A stretch of DNA of 56,179 nt from Variovorax sp. (GTDB taxonomy: Bacteria; Pseudomonadota; Gammaproteobacteria; Burkholderiales; Burkholderiaceae_C), in the NCBI GenBank assembly GCA_025352265.1, contig JANXTS010000098.1, forward strand, positions 1 to 56,179, written 5' to 3'. The first letter of the stretch is position 1. Each line of letters opens with the position of its first letter. The notes beneath the pieces are model-generated. The model was not told the origin of the DNA. It made no database searches and saw only the letters and a list, made by a program, of their open reading frames with translations. This document shows, piece by piece, positions 8,811-17,730 of the stretch. The position numbers and the translations under genes are program-made.

Positions 8811-9419
8811 CTACTTGAGCGAACTCTCGGCCTTAAGGGCTTCCTGCACTGCAGGACGGGCGCCAACGCGCGCATGCCATGCCATGACTTTGGGGTATGA
8901 AGACATCTCGAAGCCAAGCGGCTTGGCCCAGTTGGTGACGGTAAAGAGGTAGCCGTCGGCCACGCTGAAGTGCTCACCCATCAGGTATTCCTTGTCGGCG
9001 AGCTCGCTTTCCAGCCATGTGTAGCGCGATGCGAGCCTTGCCTTGACCACTGACTTGTACTCTTCAGGCGTTGCCGGATTGAATAGCGGGCTGAAACCCT
9101 TGTGCAGCTCGGTCCCGATGAAATTGAGCCACTCCTGAAGCCTGTAGCGCGGCATCGTGCCGGCGGCGGGCGCCAGATTCTTCAGCGGCACCAGGTCGGC
9201 AATGTACTGCAGGATGGCCGGGCCTTCGCGCAGGCGCGTGCCATCGTCGAGTTCGAGCATCGGCACATAGCCGAGCGGGTTGATGCCGTAGTAGTCGGTG
9301 CCGTCTTGCAACTTGTGGCTCTTGGTGCTGGCGAGCACGGGTTCGAAGGCCAGGCCGGCTTCGTGCAGGGCGATGTGCGGCGACAACGAACACGCGCCAG
9401 GGGAGTAATACAGCTTCAT
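8811..9419 (-). CDS. gstA: Glutathione S-transferase (beta class, GstA-like)
   Basis: The 202-residue protein begins MKLYYSPGACSLSPHIALHE, the glutathione-binding thioredoxin-fold start of bacterial beta-class transferases. The cysteine in GAC is the expected mixed-disulfide residue. The all-alpha C-terminal domain follows from about residue 88. It conjugates or reduces electrophiles with glutathione in the cytoplasm. AGGAG lies just upstream of the ATG. It is monocistronic and convergent with the MFS gene. Confidence 0.9.
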   Translation of the reverse strand: MKLYYSPGACSLSPHIALHEAGLAFEPVLASTKSHKLQDGTDYYGINPLGYVPMLELDDGTRLREGPAILQYIADLVPLKNLAPAAGTMPRYRLQEWLNFIGTELHKGFSPLFNPATPEEYKSVVKARLASRYTWLESELADKEYLMGEHFSVADGYLFTVTNWAKPLGFEMSSYPKVMAWHARVGARPAVQEALKAESSLK

Positions 9420-9621
9420 GAGGGGCTCCTTTAGTTTGGATGAGTCGGCGGATGCTAGCGGGTCTTCGAAGCCACAGCAGAAAGTCGCGGCGGGGGCTTA
9501 ACGATCGAAGGGGGCGATCGCGTTTGTCCTACGGTACCTTGCGTGCGGTGACTATCCGCTGCGGATCGGTCGCACAACTAAGCTCTCGGTGTGGGCAGGG
9601 GCCTGCGTCTAAGGAGTCTCC

Positions 9622-9807
9622 ATGTTGAAGTACGCGATTGTTTTTGCCGTCATTTCGCTGATCGCGGGTGCACTCGGCTTCGGTGGGGTGGCTGCCGGCG
9701 CAGCGGGTATCGCCAAGGTGCTGTTCGGTTTGTTCCTTATCCTCGCAGTCGTCTTTCTCGTGCTCGCTGCACTGGGCGTTGGTGCTGTCCGTAAAGCGCT
9801 TGACTAG
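9622..9807 (+). CDS. DUF1328 small membrane protein (YtjA family)
   Basis: This 61-residue protein has two hydrophobic segments separated by a Gly/Ala-rich turn ([22 protein letters not shown]), matching the DUF1328/YtjA family of small inner-membrane proteins. Their biochemical role is not established; relatives are often stress-inducible. A strong ribosome binding site (AAGGAG) sits 6 bases before the ATG. It appears to be a single-gene unit, with a candidate hairpin terminator starting at its stop codon. Confidence 0.85.
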   Translation: MLKYAIVFAVISLIAGALGFGGVAAGAAGIAKVLFGLFLILAVVFLVLAALGVGAVRKALD

Positions 9808-9830
9808 GTGCTCTTTTTCATTCGAGCACC
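9807..9830 (+). terminator. Candidate hairpin terminator after the DUF1328 gene
   Basis: GGTGCTC and GAGCACC form a perfect 7-bp stem around a T-rich 10-base loop, beginning at the last base of the stop codon. There is no clear run of T after the stem, so intrinsic termination is uncertain. Confidence 0.4.
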
Positions 9831-10113
9831 GTTCTCATCCTAAGACGGGGCTGGACATCGAAGCTGCGCGCTGTCGTGTTCATTCCGAACCACTTGGCTC
9901 ACGAACGCGTGAGCCGATGTCTAACGACGTGTGTTACCCGTTGCCAATGCGTTATTGCGAGTCCAACATGGTTTCGCGCGTGACGCAGACAACAACCGTT
10001 TTGGGGTACTTGGATTGAAGAAGTCCATAGGCAAAGAATGGTGCGAATGTTAGGGGCGGCGATTAAAATCGATCTCCCGTTTTGCTGCAGCGCGTCAAAG
10101 TCGCGCCCCATTC
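9808..10113. other. Intergenic region upstream of mnmG with an 8-bp perfect hairpin
   Basis: I found no gene in this 306-bp stretch. Besides the stem after the DUF1328 gene, it contains GGCTCACGAACGCGTGAGCC at 9896-9915, a perfect 8-bp stem with a 4-base AACG loop. No T run follows, so it may be a structured leader or a protein-binding palindrome rather than a terminator. No convincing DnaA-box cluster was seen. The mnmG promoter should lie in the right half. Confidence 0.5.
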
Positions 10114-12078
10114 ATGCTGTATCCCGAAGAATTCGATGTGATCGTCGTTGGTGGCGGTCACGCCGGCACCGAAGCTGCGCTGGCGTCGGCCCGTATGGGT
10201 GCGCGCACGCTGCTTTTGTCGCACAACATCGAAACCTTGGGTCAAATGAGTTGCAACCCGTCTATTGGCGGGATCGGCAAAGGGCATTTGGTCAAGGAAA
10301 TTGATGCGCTGGGCGGTGCAATGGCGCTGGCGACCGATGAAGCAGGCATTCAATTCCGCATTCTCAATTCGAGCAAAGGTCCGGCGGTGCGTGCCACGCG
10401 GGCGCAGGCCGATCGGGTTTTGTACAAGGCGGCAATTCGGCATCGGCTCGAGAACCAACCGAATCTCTGGCTTTTTCAGCAAGCGGTCGATGACTTAATT
10501 ATCGAAGGTGACCGCGTAGTGGGTGCGGTGACGCAAGTGGGCATTGGCTTCCGTGCGCGCGCAGTGGTGCTGACGGCAGGGACGTTTCTCGACGGGCGAA
10601 TTCATGTCGGGCTCGAAAATTACCGAGCCGGGCGCGCGGGCGATCCTCCCGCAATCGGCCTCTCGGCACGGTTGAAAGAACTCAAGTTGCCGCAGGGCCG
10701 ATTGAAGACCGGGACGCCACCGCGGCTCGACGGTCGTACGATCGATTTTTCGAAGTGCACAGAACAGCCGGGAGACGGCATGGCAGGTGGTGCTGGACCG
10801 ATGCCGGTGTTCAGCTTCATGGGTCGTGCCGATATGCATCCGGCGCAAATGGCTTGCTGGATCACACACACGAATTCGCGTACCCACGACATCATCCGGT
10901 CCGGCTTCGACCGCAGCCCGATGTTTACCGGCAAGATCGACGGAATTGGCCCCCGGTATTGCCCGAGCGTCGAAGACAAGATTAATCGCTTCGCGGACAA
11001 GGAGAGCCACCAGATCTTTCTGGAGCCTGAAGGACTCACGACCAATGAGTACTACCCGAACGGGATTTCAACGAGCCTACCTTTCGACATCCAGTACCAG
11101 ATGGTCCGGTCAATGGCCGGCCTGGAAAAGGCACACATCCTTCGGCCTGGCTATGCCATCGAATACGACTACTTCGACCCGCGGGAGTTGAGGAGTAACT
11201 TCGAGACGCGAGCGGTGCGAGGGTTGTTCTTTGCTGGGCAGATCAATGGCACCACGGGGTATGAAGAAGCGGCTGCGCAAGGCCTTTTTGCCGGCGTGAA
11301 CGCTGCGCTTCAATGTCGGGGTGACGAGGCGTGGTTGCCAAGGCGGGACGAGGCTTATCTTGGTGTGCTCGTGGATGACTTGATAACGAAGGGTGTAACG
11401 GAGCCCTATCGCATGTTCACAAGCCGTGCGGAATTCCGTCTGCAACTTCGGGAAGACAACGCCGACATGCGACTGACGGAAGCAGGGCGCAGGCTCGGGC
11501 TTGTTGATGATGCGAGGTGGGATGCTTTCAGCCGAAAGCGCGACGCTGTTTCACGTGAAACAGAGAGACTGAAATCGATTTGGGTGAATCCGCGTAATTT
11601 GCCTTCGGCCGAGTCGGAGCGTGTCCTTGGAAAAGCAATCGATCACGAATACAACTTCGCCGACTTGCTTCGCCGCCCCGATGTCAGTTACGCGTCCTTG
11701 ATGTCTCTGGACGGCGGTAAGTACGTCGCGGATATTCCCTTGGGCGAGATCGAAATCGAGCAGATAGAGATTTCCGCGAAATACTCCGGCTACATCGATC
11801 GCCAACATGATGAAGTTGAAAGAGCCTCCCAGTTTGAGGGCTTGAGGCTGCCAGACGCGTTCGATTACACACAGGTGCCCGCGTTGAGTTTCGAAGTTCG
11901 GCAGAAGCTGAGCAAGCATCGGCCAGAGACATTGGGGTTAGCGTCGCGCATCTCGGGTGTGACGCCAGCCGCCATTTCGCTGCTGCTTGTGCATCTTCGA
12001 AAAAGCGGGCATCGCGCCTTTTCAACAGATGCGCCTACGGTCATAGCCAAACTGCCTGAGTCGCAAGCCGCCGAATGA
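10114..12078 (+). CDS. mnmG: tRNA uridine-5-carboxymethylaminomethyl modification enzyme MnmG (GidA)
   Basis: This 654-residue protein is of normal length for MnmG. It has the FAD dinucleotide-binding motif [19 protein letters not shown] at the N-terminus and the family blocks [17 protein letters not shown] and [19 protein letters not shown]. With MnmE it installs carboxymethylaminomethyl groups at U34 of certain tRNAs. The stop codon overlaps the rsmG start (ATGA). The order mnmG-rsmG-...-parA-parB is common near bacterial origins. A perfect parS site is embedded in the coding sequence at 11547-11562. Confidence 0.97.
   Translation: MLYPEEFDVIVVGGGHAGTEAALASARMGARTLLLSHNIETLGQMSCNPSIGGIGKGHLVKEIDALGGAMALATDEAGIQFRILNSSKGPAVRATRAQADRVLYKAAIRHRLENQPNLWLFQQAVDDLIIEGDRVVGAVTQVGIGFRARAVVLTAGTFLDGRIHVGLENYRAGRAGDPPAIGLSARLKELKLPQGRLKTGTPPRLDGRTIDFSKCTEQPGDGMAGGAGPMPVFSFMGRADMHPAQMACWITHTNSRTHDIIRSGFDRSPMFTGKIDGIGPRYCPSVEDKINRFADKESHQIFLEPEGLTTNEYYPNGISTSLPFDIQYQMVRSMAGLEKAHILRPGYAIEYDYFDPRELRSNFETRAVRGLFFAGQINGTTGYEEAAAQGLFAGVNAALQCRGDEAWLPRRDEAYLGVLVDDLITKGVTEPYRMFTSRAEFRLQLREDNADMRLTEAGRRLGLVDDARWDAFSRKRDAVSRETERLKSIWVNPRNLPSAESERVLGKAIDHEYNFADLLRRPDVSYASLMSLDGGKYVADIPLGEIEIEQIEISAKYSGYIDRQHDEVERASQFEGLRLPDAFDYTQVPALSFEVRQKLSKHRPETLGLASRISGVTPAAISLLLVHLRKSGHRAFSTDAPTVIAKLPESQAAE
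11547..11562. other. parS: parS site (perfect 16-bp palindrome) inside mnmG
   Basis: TGTTTCACGTGAAACA is an exact match to the widely conserved chromosomal parS consensus bound by ParB/Spo0J. It is fully palindromic, lies about 3.6 kb upstream of parB and is read through by mnmG. Confidence 0.92.
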
Positions 12079-12731
12079 CCCCTGCGCTCTCGGAGGTCGC
12101 GTTACGCAGCGGAGCGCATGAGCTGAACATCGATCTGACGGATGTTCAGGCTGCGCGGTTGGCGAGCTACGGCGCGCTACTTATGAAGTGGAGCAAGGTC
12201 TATAACCTGACCGCCGTGCGCGACCCCGACGGCGTTTTAACGCATCATTTGCTGGACAGCATGGCTGTTGTTGCTCCGTTGCGCCGAGTGCTCAAGACGA
12301 AGGGCTGGGAGAAGATTCGACTGCTCGACGTGGGTTCTGGTGCGGGCCTACCTGGAGCCGTGATCGCAATCCTCTGTCCTGATGTCGATGTGACTTCTCT
12401 CGATGCAGTTGCAAAAAAGACGGCATTTGTTCAGCAGGTCTCGGCCGAACTCAAGTTGCCCAATCTGAGAGGGTTGCACGCCCGTGTTGAATCATTGGCG
12501 GACCGATATGAGGTCATCAGCTCTCGCGCCTTCGCCTCGCTGCAGGATTTTGTCGATGGCTCAGCGAATGCCCTTGGGACCGACGGAATATGGCTGGCCA
12601 TGAAGGGCCGCGTGCCGGAAGACGAGATCAAGAATCTGGCAACAGGAACGGAAGTGTTTCACGTGGAACAACTCACGGTTCCGGGGTTGAGCGCCGAGCG
12701 ATGCATCGTCTGGGTTAGGAAGATTCTTTAG
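12075..12731 (+). CDS. rsmG: 16S rRNA (guanine527-N7)-methyltransferase RsmG (GidB)
   Basis: The 218-residue protein has the SAM-binding motif [20 protein letters not shown] and the upstream [20 protein letters not shown] block that defines RsmG. It methylates G527 of 16S rRNA; loss of function in other bacteria gives low-level streptomycin resistance. The ATG overlaps the mnmG stop codon, so the two are translationally coupled. A one-mismatch parS sequence is embedded near its 3' end. Confidence 0.96.
   Translation: MTPALSEVALRSGAHELNIDLTDVQAARLASYGALLMKWSKVYNLTAVRDPDGVLTHHLLDSMAVVAPLRRVLKTKGWEKIRLLDVGSGAGLPGAVIAILCPDVDVTSLDAVAKKTAFVQQVSAELKLPNLRGLHARVESLADRYEVISSRAFASLQDFVDGSANALGTDGIWLAMKGRVPEDEIKNLATGTEVFHVEQLTVPGLSAERCIVWVRKIL
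12655..12670. other. parS: Second parS-like site inside rsmG (15 of 16 match)
   Basis: TGTTTCACGTGGAACA differs from the parS consensus by one base in the right half. It lies about 1.1 kb from the perfect site and 1.0 kb before parA. Paired or clustered parS sites near parAB are usual in chromosomal systems. Confidence 0.8.
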
Positions 12732-13036
12732 CCAGATCGTGTGGGTGACAAACATCGGCACATCCACGAGTCACCCGGATTCGGGAATCTTTGGCGATGT
12801 GCGGCGGGTGAACTAGCCCCTAAACACTGCAGCCTCTATTCCGCAGCGCGCGTCCAGTTCGCACATTGCATCGATTGAGATGTGGCTCCATCCAGCTCCT
12901 GAAGGCCGGAAATACACGCTGTGCTTAATCTGGTTCGCAGGTGGCACGCCGCGAACCGGGGTACGGGCTGTCGGGTAACCAAATTTTTGCGTCTGCCGTG
13001 CGTAAACTCGGGGTTTTCTTCCCGCCTCAAAATTCC
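12732..13036. other. Intergenic region between rsmG and the LysE-type gene
   Basis: No gene is supported in these 305 bases. GGGTGAC at 12743-12749 and GTCACCC at 12770-12776 form a 7-bp inverted repeat with a 20-base spacer, too loose and without a T run to call a terminator. The promoter for the LysE-type gene is presumably in the second half. Confidence 0.4.
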
Positions 13037-13651
13037 ATGTTCGGCATCGCTGACTTCGGTGCATTCGTCGCCGCCATCATTCTGTTTTTGCTGATCCCGG
13101 GACCGGGAAATTTGGCGCTCATCACATCGACGAGTAAGGGCGGTATTCGCGGGGGACTCGCCGCCACACTTGGTGTCATCGTGGGCGACCAGGTGTTGAT
13201 GTGGGCCGCGGTGGCTGGTGTCGCAGCTTTGCTCGCAGCGTATCCGACCGCTTTTCGTGCGGTCCAATGGCTGGGTGCGGCGTATCTGGCCTGGCTCGGA
13301 TTCAAGATGCTTCTGGCCAAGGCGGGCGCGGCGCCCATCATCAACATCCGTCCGCGTCAGTTCTTCAGGCAGGCCATGGCTGTCACGCTTTTGAACCCGA
13401 AGGCCATCGTTTTCTACATGGCGTTCTTCCCGCTTTTTGTAGATCCTGCACAGCACCAGGGACTGACAACCTTCGCCATGATGGCGGCGACGATCGCTAC
13501 GCTGACGTTCGTCTACGGGTTCATCGCAACTTTGTTGACCTACTTTCTGGCTGAAAAGCTCCGCGCCAATCCGCGCGTCTCGTCAACGCTGAACAAACTG
13601 GCGGGTGTTTTCCTGATCGGCTTTGGCGTCAAGCTGGCGCTGTCACGCTAG
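13037..13651 (+). CDS. LysE/RhtB family amino acid exporter
   Basis: The 204-residue membrane protein begins MFGIADFGAFVAAIILFLLIPGPGNLALI. The PGPGN motif in the first span and the later LLNPKAIVFYMAFFPLFVD block are typical of RhtB/LysE exporters of homoserine, threonine or similar amino acids. About six membrane segments are visible. I chose the internal ATG at 13037 because the upstream part of the open frame is hydrophilic and not family-like. It ends 16 bases before parA and could be co-transcribed with it. Confidence 0.88.
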   Translation: MFGIADFGAFVAAIILFLLIPGPGNLALITSTSKGGIRGGLAATLGVIVGDQVLMWAAVAGVAALLAAYPTAFRAVQWLGAAYLAWLGFKMLLAKAGAAPIINIRPRQFFRQAMAVTLLNPKAIVFYMAFFPLFVDPAQHQGLTTFAMMAATIATLTFVYGFIATLLTYFLAEKLRANPRVSSTLNKLAGVFLIGFGVKLALSR

Positions 13652-13667
13652 CCGACTAAAGAAACTC

Positions 13668-14585
13668 ATGGCCAAAATTTTCTGCATTGCCAATCAAAAG
13701 GGTGGCGTCGGCAAGACCACCACCACCGTAAACCTGGCGGCCGGTTTGGCCAAAGTCGGCCAGCGGGTGCTGATGATCGACCTTGATCCGCAGGGTAACG
13801 CGACCATGGGTTCCGGGATTGACAAGCGCCAGCTTGAGCTGTCGGTGTACGACGTGCTGCTGGAATCCGCTACCGTGGCAAAGGCGCGCGTCAAGGCCGA
13901 TCGCCTGGAGGCAGCAGGCTGCGGATACGACATCTTGGGCGCCAATCGTGAACTGGCCGGTGCTGAGGTCGAGATGGTCGCGCTCGATCGCCGCGAAAAG
14001 CGTCTGCGTACTGCGCTCGCTTCAGTCGGCGCCGAATACGACTTCATCCTGATCGATTGCCCGCCGTCGCTCAGTTTGCTCACGCTCAACGGTCTCTGCG
14101 CCGCGCATGGCGTCATCGTGCCGATGCAGTGCGAGTACTTCGCGCTCGAAGGCCTGACCGATCTGGTCAACACGATCAAACAGGTGCACGCCAACCTCAA
14201 CAAGAACCTGCAGATCATCGGCTTGCTTCGTGTCATGTTCGATCCGCGCATCACTCTGCAGCAGCAGGTCAGCGATCAACTTAAAGCGCATTTCGGCGAC
14301 AAGGTGTTCGACACGGTGATCCCGCGCAATGTGCGCCTGGCCGAAGCGCCCAGTTACGGACTGCCCGGTGTGGTGTTCGACCCGGTTGCCAAGGGCAGCG
14401 TCGCGTTTGTCGCCTTCGCGAAAGAGCTGGTCGACAAGATGCCGCCTGCAAGTGCACTGCAATCTGCCGCGCCACCGCCTGAAGACGTGCCTGTGGTTGG
14501 GGTCAATCCCACCGAGAGTGGCGTCGGTGGAGCCAATACTGCGGCCGCCACGCAGCCACAGGAGAAGAACCACGATGGCGTCTAA
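13668..14585 (+). CDS. parA: Chromosome partitioning ATPase ParA (Soj)
   Basis: This 305-residue deviant Walker ATPase has [14 protein letters not shown] at the N-terminus, the second motif LMIDLDPQGNAT and the DFILIDCPPSLSLLT block. It has no N-terminal DNA-binding extension, so it is of the chromosomal Soj type. It moves ParB-parS complexes during segregation. I started it at the ATG directly before AKIFCIANQKGG. A Pro/Ala-rich C-terminal tail of about 45 residues is longer than in Soj. The next gene starts 11 bases before its stop codon. Confidence 0.95.
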   Translation: MAKIFCIANQKGGVGKTTTTVNLAAGLAKVGQRVLMIDLDPQGNATMGSGIDKRQLELSVYDVLLESATVAKARVKADRLEAAGCGYDILGANRELAGAEVEMVALDRREKRLRTALASVGAEYDFILIDCPPSLSLLTLNGLCAAHGVIVPMQCEYFALEGLTDLVNTIKQVHANLNKNLQIIGLLRVMFDPRITLQQQVSDQLKAHFGDKVFDTVIPRNVRLAEAPSYGLPGVVFDPVAKGSVAFVAFAKELVDKMPPASALQSAAPPPEDVPVVGVNPTESGVGGANTAAATQPQEKNHDGV

Positions 14586-15147
14586 CCTCACGGACGTCTC
14601 GGTCCTGCTACTGCCTGGTTGGCAAAACAGCGACCCGGGCCATTGGCAAAGCCGCTGGGAGACGCTCCATGGCGACCGCCGCGTCGAGCAACACGAGTGG
14701 CTGCGCCCGCTCCGTGGCGATTGGTCGGCACGACTTGAAGAAGAAGTGCTGTCGGCACCGGGCCGCGTGATCCTCGTGGCACACAGCCTCGGCTGCATCC
14801 TCGTTGCCGCTTGGGCAACGCATTCGCGCAACACGCACAAGGTAAGCGCCGCACTGCTCGTTGCGCCCGGCGACGTCGAGCGTGAAGACTTGCGCCAAAT
14901 GATCCCCGGCTGGGCACCTATCGTGCGACAGCCTTTGCCTTTCCGCGCTTTGGTCGTCGCAGCCGACAACGACCCGTATTGCGCCATCGACCGCTCACGC
15001 GACATGGCCGCCGACTGGGGCGCGGTTTTTGTCGATGCGGTGGCCGCTGACATCGGTGGCTCGGGCGGACATCTCAATAGCGGATCCGGGCTTGGTGATT
15101 GGCCGCAAGGGCGCAGCCTGCTCAACGAAATTTCGAAAGAACAATAA
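14575..15147 (+). CDS. RBBP9/YdeN-family alpha/beta hydrolase between parA and parB
   Basis: The 190-residue protein opens with VLLLPGWQNSDPGHWQSRWE and has the nucleophile elbow VAHSLGC, an acid in ADNDPYC and the terminal histidine segment GGHLNSGSGLGDWPQG, all hallmarks of the RBBP9/YdeN serine hydrolases. Its physiological substrate is unknown. It overlaps the end of parA by 11 bases and parB starts 5 bases after it, so the three genes form one transcriptional and probably translational unit. The position suggests shared expression with the partition genes, not necessarily a role in segregation. Confidence 0.88.
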   Translation: MASNLTDVSVLLLPGWQNSDPGHWQSRWETLHGDRRVEQHEWLRPLRGDWSARLEEEVLSAPGRVILVAHSLGCILVAAWATHSRNTHKVSAALLVAPGDVEREDLRQMIPGWAPIVRQPLPFRALVVAADNDPYCAIDRSRDMAADWGAVFVDAVAADIGGSGGHLNSGSGLGDWPQGRSLLNEISKEQ

Positions 15148-15152
15148 CGACA

Positions 15153-16100
15153 ATGGTCACCAAAAAACTCAAAGGCCTTGGCCGCGGACTTGAAGCCTTG
15201 CTCGGCCCCACCGCATCGTTCACCAACGATTTCGTCGACGAAAACGGCATCGCCCCGAATCCGACCGTGCTTCGACTCGATCAGATGGTGCCTGGCGTCT
15301 ACCAACCGCGTACCCGCATGGACGAAGGCGCGCTCTACGAATTGGCCGAAAGCATCAAGGTGCAGGGCATCATGCAGCCGATCCTGGTGCGGCGGCTCGA
15401 CGCCGAATCGGCAGACGCCAAGAACGCCGAATTTGAAATCATCGCTGGCGAGCGGCGATATCGTGCGGCCAAACTGGCGGGGCTAGACAGAGTGCCGGTG
15501 TTGGTGCGTGACGTACCCAACGAAGCCGCGGCAGCAATGTCGCTTATCGAAAACATCCAGCGTGAAGATCTCAACCCGCTTGAGGAGGCTCAAGGCCTGC
15601 AAAGGCTGGTGGCGGAGTTTGGGCTCACTCACGAAGCGGCGGCCCAGGCTGTGGGTCGCTCGCGTAGCGCTGCGAGCAACCTGTTGCGCCTCCTCAATCT
15701 GGCCGAGCCGGCCCAAGCCATGCTCATGGCGGGAGACATCGACATGGGCCACGCACGCGCGCTGCTGTCGCTCGATCGCGGCACGCAGATCACGGCGGCC
15801 AACCAGATCGCTGCCAAGAAAATGTCTGTCCGGGAAGCTGAGGCACTGGTCAAGAAACTGGCTGCCGAGTTCAGCCTTTCGCCCTCACCGCGTCGCGGCG
15901 GGGCCGCAGGCGACAAGTCTCGCGATTTGCAGCGTGTCGAAGAAGAACTTGCCGACCTGCTCACGGCAGAGGTCGAAGTCCGCATCAAGAAGCGAACGAA
16001 GCGCGGCGGGCAGGTGCAACAGACCGGCGAACTGGCAATCCACTTCGGCTCGCTCGAAGCGCTGAATGGGCTGATCGAGCGCATACGCCGGACTGCATAG
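15153..16100 (+). CDS. parB: Chromosome partitioning protein ParB (Spo0J)
   Basis: The 315-residue protein starts MVTKKLKGLGRGLEALLG, the conserved N-terminal signature of chromosomal ParB. It has the CTPase/ParB-N region with FEIIAGERRYRAAKLAG, the arginine-rich loop, and a helix-turn-helix around EFGLTHEAAAQAVGRSRSAASNLLRLL that binds parS. The C-terminal dimerisation domain is present. Two parS sites lie upstream in mnmG and rsmG. I chose the ATG 5 bases after the hydrolase stop codon. Confidence 0.96.
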   Translation: MVTKKLKGLGRGLEALLGPTASFTNDFVDENGIAPNPTVLRLDQMVPGVYQPRTRMDEGALYELAESIKVQGIMQPILVRRLDAESADAKNAEFEIIAGERRYRAAKLAGLDRVPVLVRDVPNEAAAAMSLIENIQREDLNPLEEAQGLQRLVAEFGLTHEAAAQAVGRSRSAASNLLRLLNLAEPAQAMLMAGDIDMGHARALLSLDRGTQITAANQIAAKKMSVREAEALVKKLAAEFSLSPSPRRGGAAGDKSRDLQRVEEELADLLTAEVEVRIKKRTKRGGQVQQTGELAIHFGSLEALNGLIERIRRTA

Positions 16101-16239
16101 GTCGGGCGCCTTCAGGCTGCGGGATTTCCGGCGATTACGGCAATCGAATTGCTTCGTGGTTGTCGAGCGTGGCGCAGCGGGCATGAACGCCATGAACTCC
16201 CAGCGCGCCACGACGTTCTCCGTCGAATGGCGTGCTTTC

Positions 16240-17661
16240 TCAGCGGAAGATCTTCCCCGGATTCATGATGTTCTTCGGGTCCAGCGCATGCTTGATCGTC
16301 CGCATCATGTCCACCGCACCGGCACCGGCTTCGGTCACCAGAAAGTCCATCTTGTGCAGACCGATGCCGTGCTCGCCGGTGCAGGTGCCTTGCAGTTCGA
16401 TCGCGCGCATGACCAACGCGTAATTCAGCGCCTCGGCCTTGGTGCGCTCTTCGGCATCGTTCGGGTCGATCAGATAGCCGAAGTGAAAGTTGCCGTCGCC
16501 AACGTGGCCGACGAGAAAGTACGGGATGCCGCTGGCATCGACTTCGGCCACCGATTCGAGCAAGCAATCGGCCAGCCGGGAAATCGGCACACAGGTGTCG
16601 GTGCTGATCGCGCGGCAGCCGGGGCGCGACTGAATCGCGGCGAAGTAGGCGTTGTGCCGTGCCGCCCAGAGCCGCGTTCGCTCTTCCGGTGTGCTGGCCC
16701 ACTCGAAGGCATTGCCGCCATGGTCGCTGGCCAATTCCTGCACCGTCTCGGCCTGCTCCTTGACGCTGGCCGGTGAGCCATGGAACTCCATCAACAAAAG
16801 CGGTTCTTCACGCAGCGTGAGCTTGGCGTACGCATTGACCATGCGCACCGTGTTCACGTCGAGCAACTCGACGCGCGCGATCGGAACACCCAGCTGGATG
16901 ATCTCGATGGTCGTGCGCACAGCCGCCTCGATGCTGGGGAACGAGCAGATCGCTGCCGACACCGCCTCTGGCAGCGGATAAATGCGCAGCGTGACCTCGG
17001 TGACGACGCCGAGCGTGCCTTCGCTGCCGACCATCAGGCGGGTGAGGTCGTAGCCCGCCGATGATTTCCTGGCGCGCGTGCCGGTGCGAATGACTTCGCC
17101 GCTGGCCGTCACCACTTCGAGCGCCAGCACGTTCTCGCGCATCGTGCCGTAACGGACCGCGTTGGTGCCGCTGGCACGCGTGGCGGTCATGCCGCCGATC
17201 GATGCGTCGGCGCCCGGGTCGATGGGAAAGAAAAGGCCAGTGCTCTTGAGCTCTTCGTTAAGCGCCTTGCGCGTGACGCCCGCCTGCACCGTCACCGTCA
17301 GGTCGTCGGCGTTGATCGACAGCACCTTGTTCATGCGCGACACGTCGATGCTGATGCCGCCCTGCACGGCGAGCAGGTGCCCTTCGAGCGAAGAGCCGAC
17401 GCCGAACGGAATGACCGGTACGCTGTACTCGCTCGCGAGCGCGACAGCGTCTGCGACGTCTTTTGTCGATTCGGCGAACACCACGGCCGAGGGCGGCGGC
17501 GCCTCGAACGACGACTCGTCGCGGCCATGTTGCGTGCGCACGGCCAGCGCCGTGGAACAGTTGCTGCCGAAGCGCGCTTTCAACGCATCGATCAAAGCGT
17601 CGGGTGTATTGCGCAAAGCCAGTTCAGGCGTGAGATGGGCGAGGGCGGTGGGTGCGTTCAT
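16240..17661 (-). CDS. FAD-linked oxidase, D-lactate dehydrogenase (cytochrome) / GlcD type
   Basis: The 473-residue protein has an FAD-binding PCMH domain (about residues 50-230, with PVIPFGVGSSLEGHLLAVQGG and GADASIGGMTATRASGTNAVRYG) and the FAD-oxidase C-terminal domain ending in GTCTGEHGIGLHKMDFL and LDPKNIMNPGKIF. This matches bacterial D-lactate, D-2-hydroxyglutarate or glycolate dehydrogenases that pass electrons to cytochrome c or quinone. Without the GlcE and GlcF subunits nearby, a single-subunit D-lactate dehydrogenase is the best guess. It is divergent from the cobalamin adenosyltransferase. Confidence 0.87.
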   Translation of the reverse strand: MNAPTALAHLTPELALRNTPDALIDALKARFGSNCSTALAVRTQHGRDESSFEAPPPSAVVFAESTKDVADAVALASEYSVPVIPFGVGSSLEGHLLAVQGGISIDVSRMNKVLSINADDLTVTVQAGVTRKALNEELKSTGLFFPIDPGADASIGGMTATRASGTNAVRYGTMRENVLALEVVTASGEVIRTGTRARKSSAGYDLTRLMVGSEGTLGVVTEVTLRIYPLPEAVSAAICSFPSIEAAVRTTIEIIQLGVPIARVELLDVNTVRMVNAYAKLTLREEPLLLMEFHGSPASVKEQAETVQELASDHGGNAFEWASTPEERTRLWAARHNAYFAAIQSRPGCRAISTDTCVPISRLADCLLESVAEVDASGIPYFLVGHVGDGNFHFGYLIDPNDAEERTKAEALNYALVMRAIELQGTCTGEHGIGLHKMDFLVTEAGAGAVDMMRTIKHALDPKNIMNPGKIFR

Positions 17662-17730
17662 GGAGATCTCCGGAGGCGATCCACTATTCTAAGAACACCC
17701 CGTAGAAATACACAGTCGAAAGAAATCACC

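Noticed and set aside
9808..10113. Replication origin near mnmG
   Set aside because: No DnaA-box cluster or AT-rich unwinding element was visible, although parS sites are nearby.
12743..12776. Terminator after rsmG
   Set aside because: The 7-bp inverted repeat has a 20-base spacer and no T run, so it is not a convincing intrinsic terminator.
16101..16239. Extra gene between parB and the FAD oxidase
   Set aside because: Only short out-of-frame readings exist; nothing protein-like or RNA-like was recognised in these 139 bases.
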